Source: Ferruginibacter sp. HRS2-29 (GTDB lineage Bacteria > Bacteroidota > Bacteroidia > Chitinophagales > Chitinophagaceae). Taken from it: a DNA stretch of 64,000 nt. Both the position numbers and the translations under genes were made by a program. The stretch's first letter is position 1; the number at the start of each line of letters is the position of its first letter. Shown one piece after another: positions 43,551 through 51,450 of the stretch. A model generated the notes under the pieces. That model was not told where the DNA came from. It saw only the letters and a list, made by a program, of their open reading frames with translations, and made no database searches. The stretch covers positions 46,753 to 110,752 of the forward strand of contig NZ_RJUB01000006.1 in assembly GCF_024343615.1 (NCBI RefSeq), read 5' to 3'.

Positions 43551-44681
43551 ATGAAAAAAAGCGCTCTAATTTTATTATTTCACATTTACACGCTGATCTG
43601 CTCTGCCCAGATAAATAACGCTCAAATACCTAGCGATAACAACTTAACCACCGAATTGGATTCTTTAGTAGATCGGTCAATTTCAACCTTTATGAAAAAC
43701 CCTTCCAGGGTAGGCATTTCCATAGGGATCATCATAAAAGGAAAATCATATCTCTATAATTACGGTTCTGCCGAAAAAGGGAAAACGGAACTCCCGACCG
43801 GAAATACTGTTTATGAACTTGCATCCATTACAAAAACGTTTGGGGCAACTTTACTGGCAAAAGCAGTTATGGATAAAAAGGTAGATCTGAATGATGACAT
43901 CCGGAAATATCTAAAGGGCGACTATCCTGATTTGAATTACAATGGAACGCCGGTTACGTTGCTCAACCTTGCTAACCTTACTTCCGGGCTGCCAAACTGG
44001 ATGCCAGATAAAGATATATTTGGAAAGGCTGATCCGGACTCCATACCTTTTATTTTAGATTCGGTTCACAAGCGCTATAGCAGGGCAGACCTTTACAGGG
44101 ACCTTCATCAGGTAAAATTAAAAGTCTTACCCGGAACGGTCGCCCGCCATTGCAATACAGCCGCCCAATTACTTGGGTACATTATGGAAGGTGTTTATAA
44201 CGACTCTTATGAAAATCTTTTGAAAATACATTTTTCCAGCCCACTCAAAATGAACAATACCATTCTCTTAAAACCCGGGAATTTACCGAAAAAAATGGCA
44301 AAAGGGTATGATGGTAAAGGGCGTATTATGCCTGTTATCGATTGGGAAGATCTGCGGGTGGCCGCGAGTGTAGCTTCGTCTGCTTCAGACATGTTGAAAT
44401 ATATTGCATTTCAGTTGGATGAAACTAACCCGGTAGTAAAATTAAGCCATCAGCCAACTTTTGGAAAGCTGGAAGAGGGAGCAATAGCACTTAACTGGAA
44501 GGTGAAAAAAACAACTGATGGCAGGCGTAGTATTTCACATACGGGTGGTAGTCTTGGATTCAGCAGTTACCTGTTATTATATCCTGATTCGAATTCAGGC
44601 ATTGTTTTGCTGGCAAACGAAGCGGATCAGGGAACACAGAACGAATTGATCGCAGTGGCTGATAAAATTTTAAAACCCTGA
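43551..44681 (+). CDS. Class-C beta-lactamase-like serine hydrolase
   Basis: I start at ATG 43551 (MKKSALILLFHIYTLICSAQ), which gives a proper signal peptide and 376 residues; six extra upstream codons are likely leader. Motifs of the serine beta-lactamase/esterase fold: SITK (Ser nucleophile and Lys, about 87-90), GNTVYELASITKTFG around it, and SHTGGSLGF near 330 (HTG replacing KTG). The second motif, usually YSN, reads RHCNTAAQLLGY, so the catalytic Tyr is His. Members hydrolyse esters or D-amino-acid peptides in the periplasm. Confidence 0.88.
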   Translation: MKKSALILLFHIYTLICSAQINNAQIPSDNNLTTELDSLVDRSISTFMKNPSRVGISIGIIIKGKSYLYNYGSAEKGKTELPTGNTVYELASITKTFGATLLAKAVMDKKVDLNDDIRKYLKGDYPDLNYNGTPVTLLNLANLTSGLPNWMPDKDIFGKADPDSIPFILDSVHKRYSRADLYRDLHQVKLKVLPGTVARHCNTAAQLLGYIMEGVYNDSYENLLKIHFSSPLKMNNTILLKPGNLPKKMAKGYDGKGRIMPVIDWEDLRVAASVASSASDMLKYIAFQLDETNPVVKLSHQPTFGKLEEGAIALNWKVKKTTDGRRSISHTGGSLGFSSYLLLYPDSNSGIVLLANEADQGTQNELIAVADKILKP

Positions 44682-44697
44682 AATAAAGATCAATCTT

Positions 44698-44736
44698 TGA
44701 AAAAAATTATCAAGGCTGCTTAATGCAACCTTGATA
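44698..44736 (-). terminator. Intrinsic terminator of tRNA-Pro
   Basis: On the minus strand TATCAAGGTTGCATTAAGCA with its inverted half forms an 11-pair stem with one mismatch, followed by a T-rich run (44698-44707). It sits seven bases after the tRNA 3' end and could also serve the convergent hydrolase gene. Confidence 0.75.
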
Positions 44737-44742
44737 GTTTAG

Positions 44743-44816
44743 TCGGGCGAACAAGATTCGAACTTGCGACCCCACGCCCCCCAGACGTGTGCGCTACCGG
44801 GCTGCGCTACCGCCCG
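44743..44816 (-). tRNA. tRNA-Pro (anticodon GGG)
   Basis: The 74-base minus-strand sequence folds fully: acceptor CGGGCGG/TCGCCCG (one G-T), D arm GCGC-AGCCCGGTA-GCGC, anticodon stem CACGT/GCGTG with loop CTGGGGG and anticodon GGG, T arm GCAAG-TTCGAAT-CTTGT, discriminator A. The 3' CCA is not encoded. It decodes CCC/CCU. Confidence 0.93.
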
Positions 44817-44872
44817 AAACATTTTCGGATGGCAAAAATAACGGCATTTAAGAAAAAATCAAAAATAAAACA

Positions 44873-44938
44873 TCGGTGGCTCAGGAATCGAATCAGGTAC
44901 CGTTACCGCGAAGTTTGATCCAACCAGCTAAGCGCAAC
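44873..44938 (-). pseudogene. Decayed tRNA-like sequence upstream of tRNA-Pro
   Basis: The minus strand has GCTTAGCTGGTTGGATCA, a normal D-arm text, and a TTCGATTCCTGAGCCACCGA end like a T loop and acceptor, in the right order and spacing (66 bases). T and acceptor stems do not pair and no clean anticodon arm is seen. Probably a degenerated tRNA co-transcribed with tRNA-Pro; isotype unknown. Confidence 0.4.
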
Positions 44939-45064
44939 TTCTATCACCTCTTTCATGTGGCAGATACATGGCTGTTATGGATTTGCCAACGGCATCAAAT
45001 GTCAATAATTCAAGTTTTTTATTTTTTGTAAAATGAAGCAATGATCTATGTGCGAAATGTTTCG

Positions 45065-45072
45065 TACATTTG
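45065..45072 (+). promoter_or_regulatory. Putative -7 box of the DUF6624 gene
   Basis: TACATTTG matches TAnnTTTG 30 bases before the ATG at 45103; no good -33 box. Confidence 0.4.
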
Positions 45073-45102
45073 TATGCAAACGTTAACTGAATAATTGATA
45101 CT

Positions 45103-45792
45103 ATGAACCGGAAATCCATTTTTTTGATTTTTTTTACATTAGTGATTAATGCCGCATTTTGCCAGGTTACATCCTACCAGTTTGATCCCAATAAAATTGA
45201 CAAGCAATTGAGCCAAACCATGGATTCATTATACAGGGAAGACCAGCGATACAGGCTGGAACTGACAAAGTTTGAAAAGGAAGGCAGAACCAGGGAGCAA
45301 CTGGATAGTATCCGGAGCATTATCAAAAAGAAAGATCATGCTAATCTTGTTTTTGCGATACAATGGATTGATAAAAACGGTTGGCCCGGCCCGCAGGAGG
45401 TAGGCTTCCAGGGCGTTCAGGCGCTTTTTTTGATCATACAACATGCCGATCTTCAGACACAAAAAAAATATTATCCCATAATTCTGCAGGCTGAAAAGGA
45501 CGGTAAAATGTTATCCAGCAATGTGGCGATATTGGAAGACAGGATCGCTGTGCGTGAAGGAAGGGAGCAGAAGTATGGCAGCCAGATCTATTATAATGCG
45601 GAACAAAAAAAAGAATATATTTATCCATTAGCCGATCTTAAAAACCTGGACACACTGCGAAGATCAAGGGGGCTCCCGCCTATGAAAGAATATAAAAAAG
45701 ATTGGGATGTAAATGACTATGAAGCTTCCCTGGCTGATTCGAAAGAACTTTTAGCGAGATCAAAAGAGCTTAATGGAAATGCAGTGCCATGA
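45103..45792 (+). CDS. DUF6624-like exported protein
   Basis: A 229-residue protein with a signal peptide (about 1-20, NAAFCQ). The middle section IDKNGWPGPQEVGFQGVQAL then FLIIQHADLQTQKKYYPIIL and LEDRIAVREGREQKYGSQIY resembles DUF6624, a family without known function found in many bacteria. Its tail is a charged helix. It is followed by a convergent Crp-type regulator gene with only 27 bases between, so the two share a terminator region. Confidence 0.75.
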   Translation: MNRKSIFLIFFTLVINAAFCQVTSYQFDPNKIDKQLSQTMDSLYREDQRYRLELTKFEKEGRTREQLDSIRSIIKKKDHANLVFAIQWIDKNGWPGPQEVGFQGVQALFLIIQHADLQTQKKYYPIILQAEKDGKMLSSNVAILEDRIAVREGREQKYGSQIYYNAEQKKEYIYPLADLKNLDTLRRSRGLPPMKEYKKDWDVNDYEASLADSKELLARSKELNGNAVP

Positions 45793-45819
45793 TTTAAACG
45801 GGAAGATTTAATCTGAATA

Positions 45820-46410
45820 TCAAACTTTTTTCATCCCGTGTTTCCTGATCCGGCTGAGTGTTTCTTTAGTAATGCCAAGGTAAGATGCAATGATGTGTAA
45901 GGGAAAATGAAGAAAGAATTCCGGGTATTTTTCTTCGAGTTCGCGATAGCGGTGTTCCGCTGTTTCTACAATGGAGGAATGTAACCGTTTTTGCGTAGCA
46001 ATATGATGTGTATCATCCAGTCGTTTTCTCATTTCGCAGAAGGTAGGAATAGTATTTACTTTATCATACCATCCATTCGCTTTCGGCAGCAATAATACTT
46101 CACAGTCCTGCCACGCATCTATGTTGTAGATCGACGGGGTTTCTTCGTGAAAACTTTCCCTGTCGGACACCCACCAGTTGGTGATCGAAAGGTTGGTGAT
46201 ATGTTCCTTTCCTTTATCATCCACCACGTATTGGCGAGTGGCGCCTTTGGCAATGAAAGTAATGTAACGGCATATTTCTCCTTCCTGAAGCAGAAATTCC
46301 CGCTTTTTTAATTTTTTTGGTATAAACGCCTTTTCAATCAGTTGAATATCCTCTTCTGAAAGCGGGGTTTGCGATTGACGGGTAATATATTGTATCAATG
46401 GAGTGAGCAT
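45820..46410 (-). CDS. Crp/Fnr family transcriptional regulator
   Basis: A 196-residue regulator. The N-terminal cyclic-nucleotide-binding-like domain (about 25-120; KKREFLLQEGEICRYITFIA, GATRQYVVDDKGKEHIT) lacks the full cAMP phosphate cassette, so it likely responds to another signal. The C-terminal HTH (IIASYLGITKETLSRIRKHG, 172-191) is short, as in the Bacteroidota subgroup. It is downstream of a SnoaL-like gene on the same strand with a perfect-type hairpin between. Confidence 0.88.
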   Translation of the reverse strand: MLTPLIQYITRQSQTPLSEEDIQLIEKAFIPKKLKKREFLLQEGEICRYITFIAKGATRQYVVDDKGKEHITNLSITNWWVSDRESFHEETPSIYNIDAWQDCEVLLLPKANGWYDKVNTIPTFCEMRKRLDDTHHIATQKRLHSSIVETAEHRYRELEEKYPEFFLHFPLHIIASYLGITKETLSRIRKHGMKKV

Positions 46411-46439
46411 GCAGATAAATATAAAGTAATTATATTTTA

Positions 46440-46495
46440 GCCGGGAAGATGGGAAGAAAATTATTTGATTTTTTGTTTCTTCCCGTCTTCCCGGC
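46440..46495. repeat. Inverted repeat with 16-base loop, copy 2
   Basis: Arms 46440-46459 and 46476-46495 (GCCGGGAAGATGGGAAGAAA) pair at 19 of 20 positions. It matches the repeat at 8285-8348 in arm sequence and loop length, while the loop sequence differs. Confidence 0.85.
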
Positions 46496-46503
46496 CATCC
46501 CCA

Positions 46504-46860
46504 TCAGCCAGCCGGTTCCATGAAAGCATATAAGTGCTTCGCTTTTCCATTTTCAAGAATAAAAAAGTCCATACTGTTCAATAGGCCCTTACTTGTATTG
46601 ATATGTCCGAAAAATCTGGCGCTATTTTGCAGCGGCTCGATCGGTTTTGCTGCCGCAAAATTAAATGCCTCATCTTCAGCCAGTAATTTTCCTATGAAAT
46701 CAGATACTTCTTTAAGGCCGTTGAGGATAAAATCCCTGTCATACATTTTAATATCCTCAGCATATATCTGTTGCAACAACTCATAGCGTTTTGTCCGATC
46801 TTTTTCATTCCAGGCAGCAACGTGTATTTTTTGCAGTTCATTAATTTGAGCAGTGTTCAT
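46504..46860 (-). CDS. SnoaL-like (NTF2 fold) protein
   Basis: A 118-residue cytoplasmic protein. The N-terminal helix pattern (VAAWNEKDRTKRYELLQQIY) followed by YAEDIKMYDRDFILNG and a beta-rich half fits the SnoaL/NTF2-like fold used by small isomerases and ligand-binding proteins. Without a neighbour pathway the ligand is unknown. It is probably the first gene before the Crp-type regulator, and may be its target or co-regulated partner. Confidence 0.75.
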   Translation of the reverse strand: MNTAQINELQKIHVAAWNEKDRTKRYELLQQIYAEDIKMYDRDFILNGLKEVSDFIGKLLAEDEAFNFAAAKPIEPLQNSARFFGHINTSKGLLNSMDFFILENGKAKHLYAFMEPAG

Positions 46861-46972
46861 CCGATTTTTTTTTGAAGGGGCATAAAATAATTACCCTGCT
46901 AAACTACAGCCTGTTTAAATTTAAAATGTTGATGTAGGTCAACAAATAAAAGATGTTTTATCCCATCGCCAC

Positions 46973-47752
46973 TCACCATTGCCTCACTTCATCTAATGTA
47001 AAAGCATATTCCGGCGTGATGATCTCCGTCATTTCATCTGCCGCATACCACGGAGAAAGCCCTTCATTCATTGGGTTTTTCAACACATGGATATCCTGTG
47101 CGGGCATATAACTTTGCGCCAGCAAAAATATCTTTTTACCCTCATCGTCCCGCGCCACATCCATTACCATTACGGCATGGCCGGGAAAACCGCCGCGGAT
47201 GATCACATCACCCGGTTTGATCGCAGACAGGGAGGACGGCTTTAGCTGTTTGGCCAGTGAAGCACTGCCACACATTCCAAAAACCCGCTGCAGGTAATTG
47301 TCAAATGCCGGCCTTGAATACGGAGGCTTAAAGCGGTAATCAGTGCCTTCATTATCCGTGAAAAGGATAGCGTCGTATTTTTTTTGTTCACACAAATATT
47401 CGGCCCGCAGCCGCATCACTGCATCGGCACACTGCTGCAGGTCTTTAGTGCCGACAGAAATATCCAGTACGGCAAACTGTGCCGATTGGTTCTTTTTTTC
47501 CTGGCCGTTGAAAAGGTAAACTGTAGTGGAGTTTTTCAGCCGCAGGCTCCGCAGCCATTCAGTAAAAGAATCCTGTGTGGCGTTTATGCGGGCATATCCA
47601 TCGGGCAGCGGGATGGCTGAGATAGTTGAAAAATAAGTGGCGACGGTATCTTTGGGGTGGGCCGGCCCTGTTTCAGATGCTTTTCCGGAAGGCGGATTAT
47701 TACAGGAAATTAAAACGAGCAATAAAACAGCTTTGAACGGTTTAACGGGCAT
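46973..47752 (-). CDS. DUF4846 family lipoprotein
   Basis: A 259-residue protein with a lipoprotein signal (VKPFKAVLLLVLISC, Cys18). Conserved family text: IPLPDGYARINATQDSFTEW, FAVLDISVGTKDLQQCADAV, MRLRAEYL, and PGDVIIRGGFPGHAVMVMDV where the Cys/His/Asp arrangement is reminiscent of an NlpC/P60-like or amidase fold. Function unknown. Divergent from the sigma-54-type regulator gene, 71 bases away. Confidence 0.82.
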   Translation of the reverse strand: MPVKPFKAVLLLVLISCNNPPSGKASETGPAHPKDTVATYFSTISAIPLPDGYARINATQDSFTEWLRSLRLKNSTTVYLFNGQEKKNQSAQFAVLDISVGTKDLQQCADAVMRLRAEYLCEQKKYDAILFTDNEGTDYRFKPPYSRPAFDNYLQRVFGMCGSASLAKQLKPSSLSAIKPGDVIIRGGFPGHAVMVMDVARDDEGKKIFLLAQSYMPAQDIHVLKNPMNEGLSPWYAADEMTEIITPEYAFTLDEVRQW

Positions 47753-47823
47753 AAATCATTATTTTTGACCTGAATAAGAAACAGGATGCAAAAGCGCATC
47801 GATTCCATACTAAATATTAACGA

Positions 47824-48987
47824 ATGACGAATATCCTGATCATTGATGATGAAAAAGCGATCCGTAAGACACTGGTAGAGATACTTAGTTTTGAAGGATA
47901 CAAGATAGATGAGGCCAGCGATGGCGAAGAAGGGCTGAAAAGGTTCAGCGAAAAAAATTACGACCTGGTATTGTGTGATATCAAAATGCCGAAACTGGAC
48001 GGGATCGAGTTTTTGGAAAAAGCGAAACAAGTCAACGGGGATGTTCCGATCATCATGATCAGCGGACATGGAAACATTGATACGGCTGTGGAAGCGGTGA
48101 AAAAAGGCGCTTTCGACTACATCAGCAAACCGCCGGATCTTAACCGCCTCCTGATAACGCTGCGCAATGCTACGGAAAAGCAGGAACTCGTTGCCCAGAC
48201 AAAAGTGCTGAAGCGTAAAGTAAGCAAAGTGGCCGAAATGGTGGGGGAGAGCAAGCCTATTTCCAAAATAAAAGATACGATTGAAAAAGTGGCGCCTACC
48301 GATGCCCGTGTACTCATTACAGGTGAAAATGGCGCCGGTAAAGAACTGGTGGCCCGCTGGATACATGAAAAAAGCAACCGTAATTCGGGGCCGATGGTGG
48401 AAGTCAATTGCGCTGCCATTCCCGGCGAACTGATTGAAAGCGAATTGTTCGGGCATGAAAAAGGTTCGTTTACCTCCGCTATCAAACAGCGCATCGGGAA
48501 ATTCGAGCAGGCCAACGGCGGAACGCTTTTCCTGGATGAGATCGGCGACATGAGCTTAAATGCCCAGGCGAAAGTGCTGCGGGCCCTGCAGGAAGGAAAG
48601 ATCACCCGCGTGGGGGCAGATAAGGATATCAACGTGGATGTAAGGGTGGTAGCCGCTACCAATAAGGATCTGCTGAAAGAAGTAGACGATAAGAATTTCC
48701 GGCTCGATCTGTATCACCGCCTTGGAGTGATCATCATCCATGTGCCTTCGCTGAACGAAAGAAGAGATGATATTCCATTACTGGTAGATTATTTCCTCGA
48801 ACTCATTGCCGGAGAATATGGCCAGACCAAGAAAGTGATCGAGGCGGATGCCATGGAAGCCCTCAAAAATTACGACTGGACGGGGAATATCCGTGAATTA
48901 CGGAATGTGGTGGAACGTTTGATCATCCTTTCAGACAAAACAATTTCGCTGGATGATGTGAAGAGTTATGTTATACCGAAGGTATAA
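47824..48987 (+). CDS. Sigma-54-type response regulator without DNA-binding domain
   Basis: A 387-residue NtrC-like protein. Receiver domain 1-120 (Asp52 in LVLCDIKMPKLDG, Lys102 in YISKPPD), then an AAA+ domain: Walker A GENGAGKE (167-174), loop GSFTSA (214-219) where classic sigma-54 activators have GAFTGA, Walker B GTLFLDEIGD (233-242), sensor GNIRELRNVVER near 360. The protein ends about 20 residues later (SYVIPKV) with no Fis-type HTH. It may act without binding an enhancer, or remodel something other than sigma-54. No histidine kinase is adjacent. Confidence 0.88.
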   Translation: MTNILIIDDEKAIRKTLVEILSFEGYKIDEASDGEEGLKRFSEKNYDLVLCDIKMPKLDGIEFLEKAKQVNGDVPIIMISGHGNIDTAVEAVKKGAFDYISKPPDLNRLLITLRNATEKQELVAQTKVLKRKVSKVAEMVGESKPISKIKDTIEKVAPTDARVLITGENGAGKELVARWIHEKSNRNSGPMVEVNCAAIPGELIESELFGHEKGSFTSAIKQRIGKFEQANGGTLFLDEIGDMSLNAQAKVLRALQEGKITRVGADKDINVDVRVVAATNKDLLKEVDDKNFRLDLYHRLGVIIIHVPSLNERRDDIPLLVDYFLELIAGEYGQTKKVIEADAMEALKNYDWTGNIRELRNVVERLIILSDKTISLDDVKSYVIPKV

Positions 48988-48991
48988 CGTG

Positions 48992-49134
48992 GTGAATAGT
49001 CAATAGTGAATAGTCAAACCTTCGAGGTTTTTTACACAAGTTGAAGTTTGATATATCAGAAGTTCTGATACTATAGCCTTTCATTGGTCATATCAACTTC
49101 AAAGATTTGACTATTGACTATTCTCTATTTACTT
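48992..49134. repeat. TGAATAGTCAA word hairpin
   Basis: Left arm GTGAATAGTCAATAGTGAAT and on (48992-49018) with CCTTCGAGG; right arm TTTGACTATTGACTATTC and on (49107-49134); about 88 bases of unique loop with an inner AAGTTGAAGTTTGATAT / ATATCAACTTCAAAG pair. Confidence 0.85.
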
Positions 49135-49207
49135 GTTAAAATCTTTGATTTTAACCTATTCTGTAACAAATTAATGCCCTCTGCATCCAATAACAGATTG
49201 GGATCAC

Positions 49208-49215
49208 TATTTTTG
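49208..49215 (+). promoter_or_regulatory. Putative -7 box of lepB
   Basis: TATTTTTG fits TAnnTTTG, 22 bases before the ATG at 49238. Confidence 0.4.
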
Positions 49216-49237
49216 CCCCGTTTAAATAAAATCTTAT

Positions 49238-50749
49238 ATGAGTATTGGCTGGATCATTTTTATTGTAGCTACCATTGGCTGGCACGTTGGTCTGTATGGA
49301 ATGTTTAAGAAAGCAGGTATAGAAGGCTGGAAAGCGTTCATTCCTTTTTACAATACCTGGTGCATGGTAGAAAAGATGGAACTTAAAAAAGTTTGGTTTT
49401 TTCTGCAATTCATCCCCATCGCCGGGCAGTTCATCACTATCTGGATCACGATAAAATTTGTAGAATATTTCGGCCGTTTCAGTTTCCTGCACCACGCGGC
49501 TACCGTTTTGGTCCCGTTCATTTATTTCCCGTACATGGGTTTTTCGCCGAACGAACGTTACGCGGGCAAGAAAGTGGTAGATAACTATAAAAAATCAGGC
49601 GCCCGGGAATGGATCGATGCGGCGGCTTTTGCGGTAGTAGCGGCTTCCATCATACGCACATTCGTATTTGAAGCTTACACCATTCCCACACCTTCCATGG
49701 AAAAGACCTTGCTGGTAAACGATTTTCTTTTCGTGAGCAAGTTCAGTTATGGGCCGCGCCTCCCGAATACCCCGCTGGCAGTGCCTTTTGTGCATCATAC
49801 CTTGCCCATCATCAATACAAAATCCTACACCGAGATCATTTCATTGCCCTACAAACGGTGGTTTGCCAGCGATGTAAAACGAAATGATGTGGTGGTATTT
49901 AATTTTCCGGTAAATGATACGTTGATCAACGATCCCGAACAGAAATTCGGCAGCCAGGTAACTTATTACCAGGCCGTGCGGCAATTAGGCCGTGATGCCG
50001 TGTTGCAGAGTTATCGCAGCATGATCATCACCAGGCCGGTCGATAAAAGGGAGAACTTCATCAAACGTTGCGTGGCGATCGGTGGCGATAGCCTGCAGGT
50101 GATCAATGGGCGTGTACATGTAAACGGTCAGCCGCAGCAATTGTTTCCGCAGATGGAAAGGATGTATATCCTGAGAAATAAATCAGCGGCTGATAAACCA
50201 TTGTACGTAGACAAAGACATCCTGCAGAGCTGGGGCATAGATCCGCATAATGACGAAGATTTTATGGCAAGGAACGATGGTACTTATATAGTGAATGTAT
50301 CGAACGAGGAAATATCGAACGCGAAATTGCCTGCTACCGTTGAGCTTGTGGAATATATCTCGGAACCTGAGTCTTCTTTATTCCCTTATTATAACGCCAA
50401 CAGTAAATGGTCTGCTGATAATTACGGTCCGTTGTGGATCCCTCAAAAAGGCGGTACTATTCAGCTTACGCCGGATAATGTGATAAGGTACCGTCGTTGT
50501 ATCGAAGTTTACGAAGGCAATAAATTTGAAGAAAATAACGGCAAATACAAGATCAATGATGCAGATGCTACCAGTTATACCTTTAAAATGAATTATTACT
50601 GGATGATGGGTGATAACCGCCATAATTCGCTGGATAGCCGCTACTGGGGCTTCGTGCCGGAAGATCATGTGGTAGGTAAAGCATCGCTTATATGGTTCAG
50701 TTGGGAACACGGCCCAAGGTGGAAACGTTTTTTCCGTTCTATAAAATAA
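49238..50749 (+). CDS. lepB: Signal peptidase I with N-terminal membrane extension
   Basis: A 503-residue inner-membrane protease that cleaves signal peptides. An N-terminal membrane module of about 110 residues (three hydrophobic segments, DUF5684-like) precedes the peptidase. The transmembrane anchor near 125-143 is followed by the nucleophile Ser153 in TIPTPSMEKTLL, the general base Lys276 in FIKRCVAIGGDSL and the C-terminal box GDNRHNSLDSRYWGFVP near 465-480. The protein is longer than E. coli LepB because of the N-terminal module and a large insertion between 290 and 450, as is usual in Bacteroidota. A strong terminator follows. Confidence 0.93.
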   Translation: MSIGWIIFIVATIGWHVGLYGMFKKAGIEGWKAFIPFYNTWCMVEKMELKKVWFFLQFIPIAGQFITIWITIKFVEYFGRFSFLHHAATVLVPFIYFPYMGFSPNERYAGKKVVDNYKKSGAREWIDAAAFAVVAASIIRTFVFEAYTIPTPSMEKTLLVNDFLFVSKFSYGPRLPNTPLAVPFVHHTLPIINTKSYTEIISLPYKRWFASDVKRNDVVVFNFPVNDTLINDPEQKFGSQVTYYQAVRQLGRDAVLQSYRSMIITRPVDKRENFIKRCVAIGGDSLQVINGRVHVNGQPQQLFPQMERMYILRNKSAADKPLYVDKDILQSWGIDPHNDEDFMARNDGTYIVNVSNEEISNAKLPATVELVEYISEPESSLFPYYNANSKWSADNYGPLWIPQKGGTIQLTPDNVIRYRRCIEVYEGNKFEENNGKYKINDADATSYTFKMNYYWMMGDNRHNSLDSRYWGFVPEDHVVGKASLIWFSWEHGPRWKRFFRSIK

Positions 50750-50794
50750 ATAGGTTTACTGCCAATAATTCAGTAACTTCAACATTATATAATT

Positions 50795-50827
50795 GTCCTC
50801 CCTGTAGTAATACAGGGAGGATTTTTT
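50795..50827 (+). terminator. Intrinsic terminator after lepB
   Basis: TCCTCCCTGTA-GTAA-TACAGGGAGGA followed by six T: 11-base stem, ending just before cdd. Confidence 0.93.
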
Positions 50828-50847
50828 ATCCCAGCAAAATTTGCCAA

Positions 50848-51333
50848 ATGAAAAAAGAAGAAATAAAATTTGAATACGAATCATATAATGATATCAGCGA
50901 ACTGGATGAAGCAGATGCGAAGCTGGTGCAGGCCGCAAGGGATGTGACCGCGAAAGCATATGCCCCTTACAGCAACTTTTTGGTGGGTGCTGCCGCAAAA
51001 TTAGCCAACGGTGAAGTAGTAATGGGTACCAACCAGGAGAACGCTTCTTTTCCGGTAGGCATCTGCGCCGAACGTTCTTTGCTGGCCACCGCGGCCATGT
51101 TGCATACCAATGTGCCCATCGATACGCTGGCAGTGAGTTACCACAATCTTAACGGAGATAGCAGCAAGCCCGTTTCCCCCTGCGGCATGTGCCGGCAGGC
51201 ATTGCGTGAATATGAAGACAGGACACAGCAGCCGATCCGCCTCATCTTATCCGGAAGGGATGGGAAGATCATTGTTCTGGAAAAGTCTACGTTATTGCTG
51301 CCGATGAGCTTTGGTGGGGATGACATGAAATAG
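50848..51333 (+). CDS. cdd: Cytidine deaminase
   Basis: Start at ATG 50848 (MKKEEIKFEYESYNDISELD), 161 residues; the upstream part of the frame covers the lepB tail and terminator. It deaminates cytidine to uridine in pyrimidine salvage. Zinc site: CAERS (Cys73, Glu75) and PCGMC (Cys112, Cys115); AYAPYSNFLVGAA is the substrate-binding block. The stop TAG is shared with a TAGTCAATGG word repeat. Confidence 0.95.
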   Translation: MKKEEIKFEYESYNDISELDEADAKLVQAARDVTAKAYAPYSNFLVGAAAKLANGEVVMGTNQENASFPVGICAERSLLATAAMLHTNVPIDTLAVSYHNLNGDSSKPVSPCGMCRQALREYEDRTQQPIRLILSGRDGKIIVLEKSTLLLPMSFGGDDMK

Positions 51334-51450
51334 TCAATGGTGAATGGTGAAACCTTTGAAGTTTTTTTAATACAGATCTGGTTTATAATCTCAGAAATGA
51401 ACGGATTTGTGATCATTCGACTTGTATATTCGTGCCCAATTTGTTTTTTT

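Noticed and set aside
48117..48662. 181-codon minus-strand frame
   Set aside because: Shadow of the AAA+ domain of the sigma-54-type regulator.
51337..51450. N-terminal extension of the TonB-like protein
   Set aside because: The codons are repeat-derived (ATGGTGAATGGTGAAACC) and the ATG at 51451 starts a proper signal peptide.
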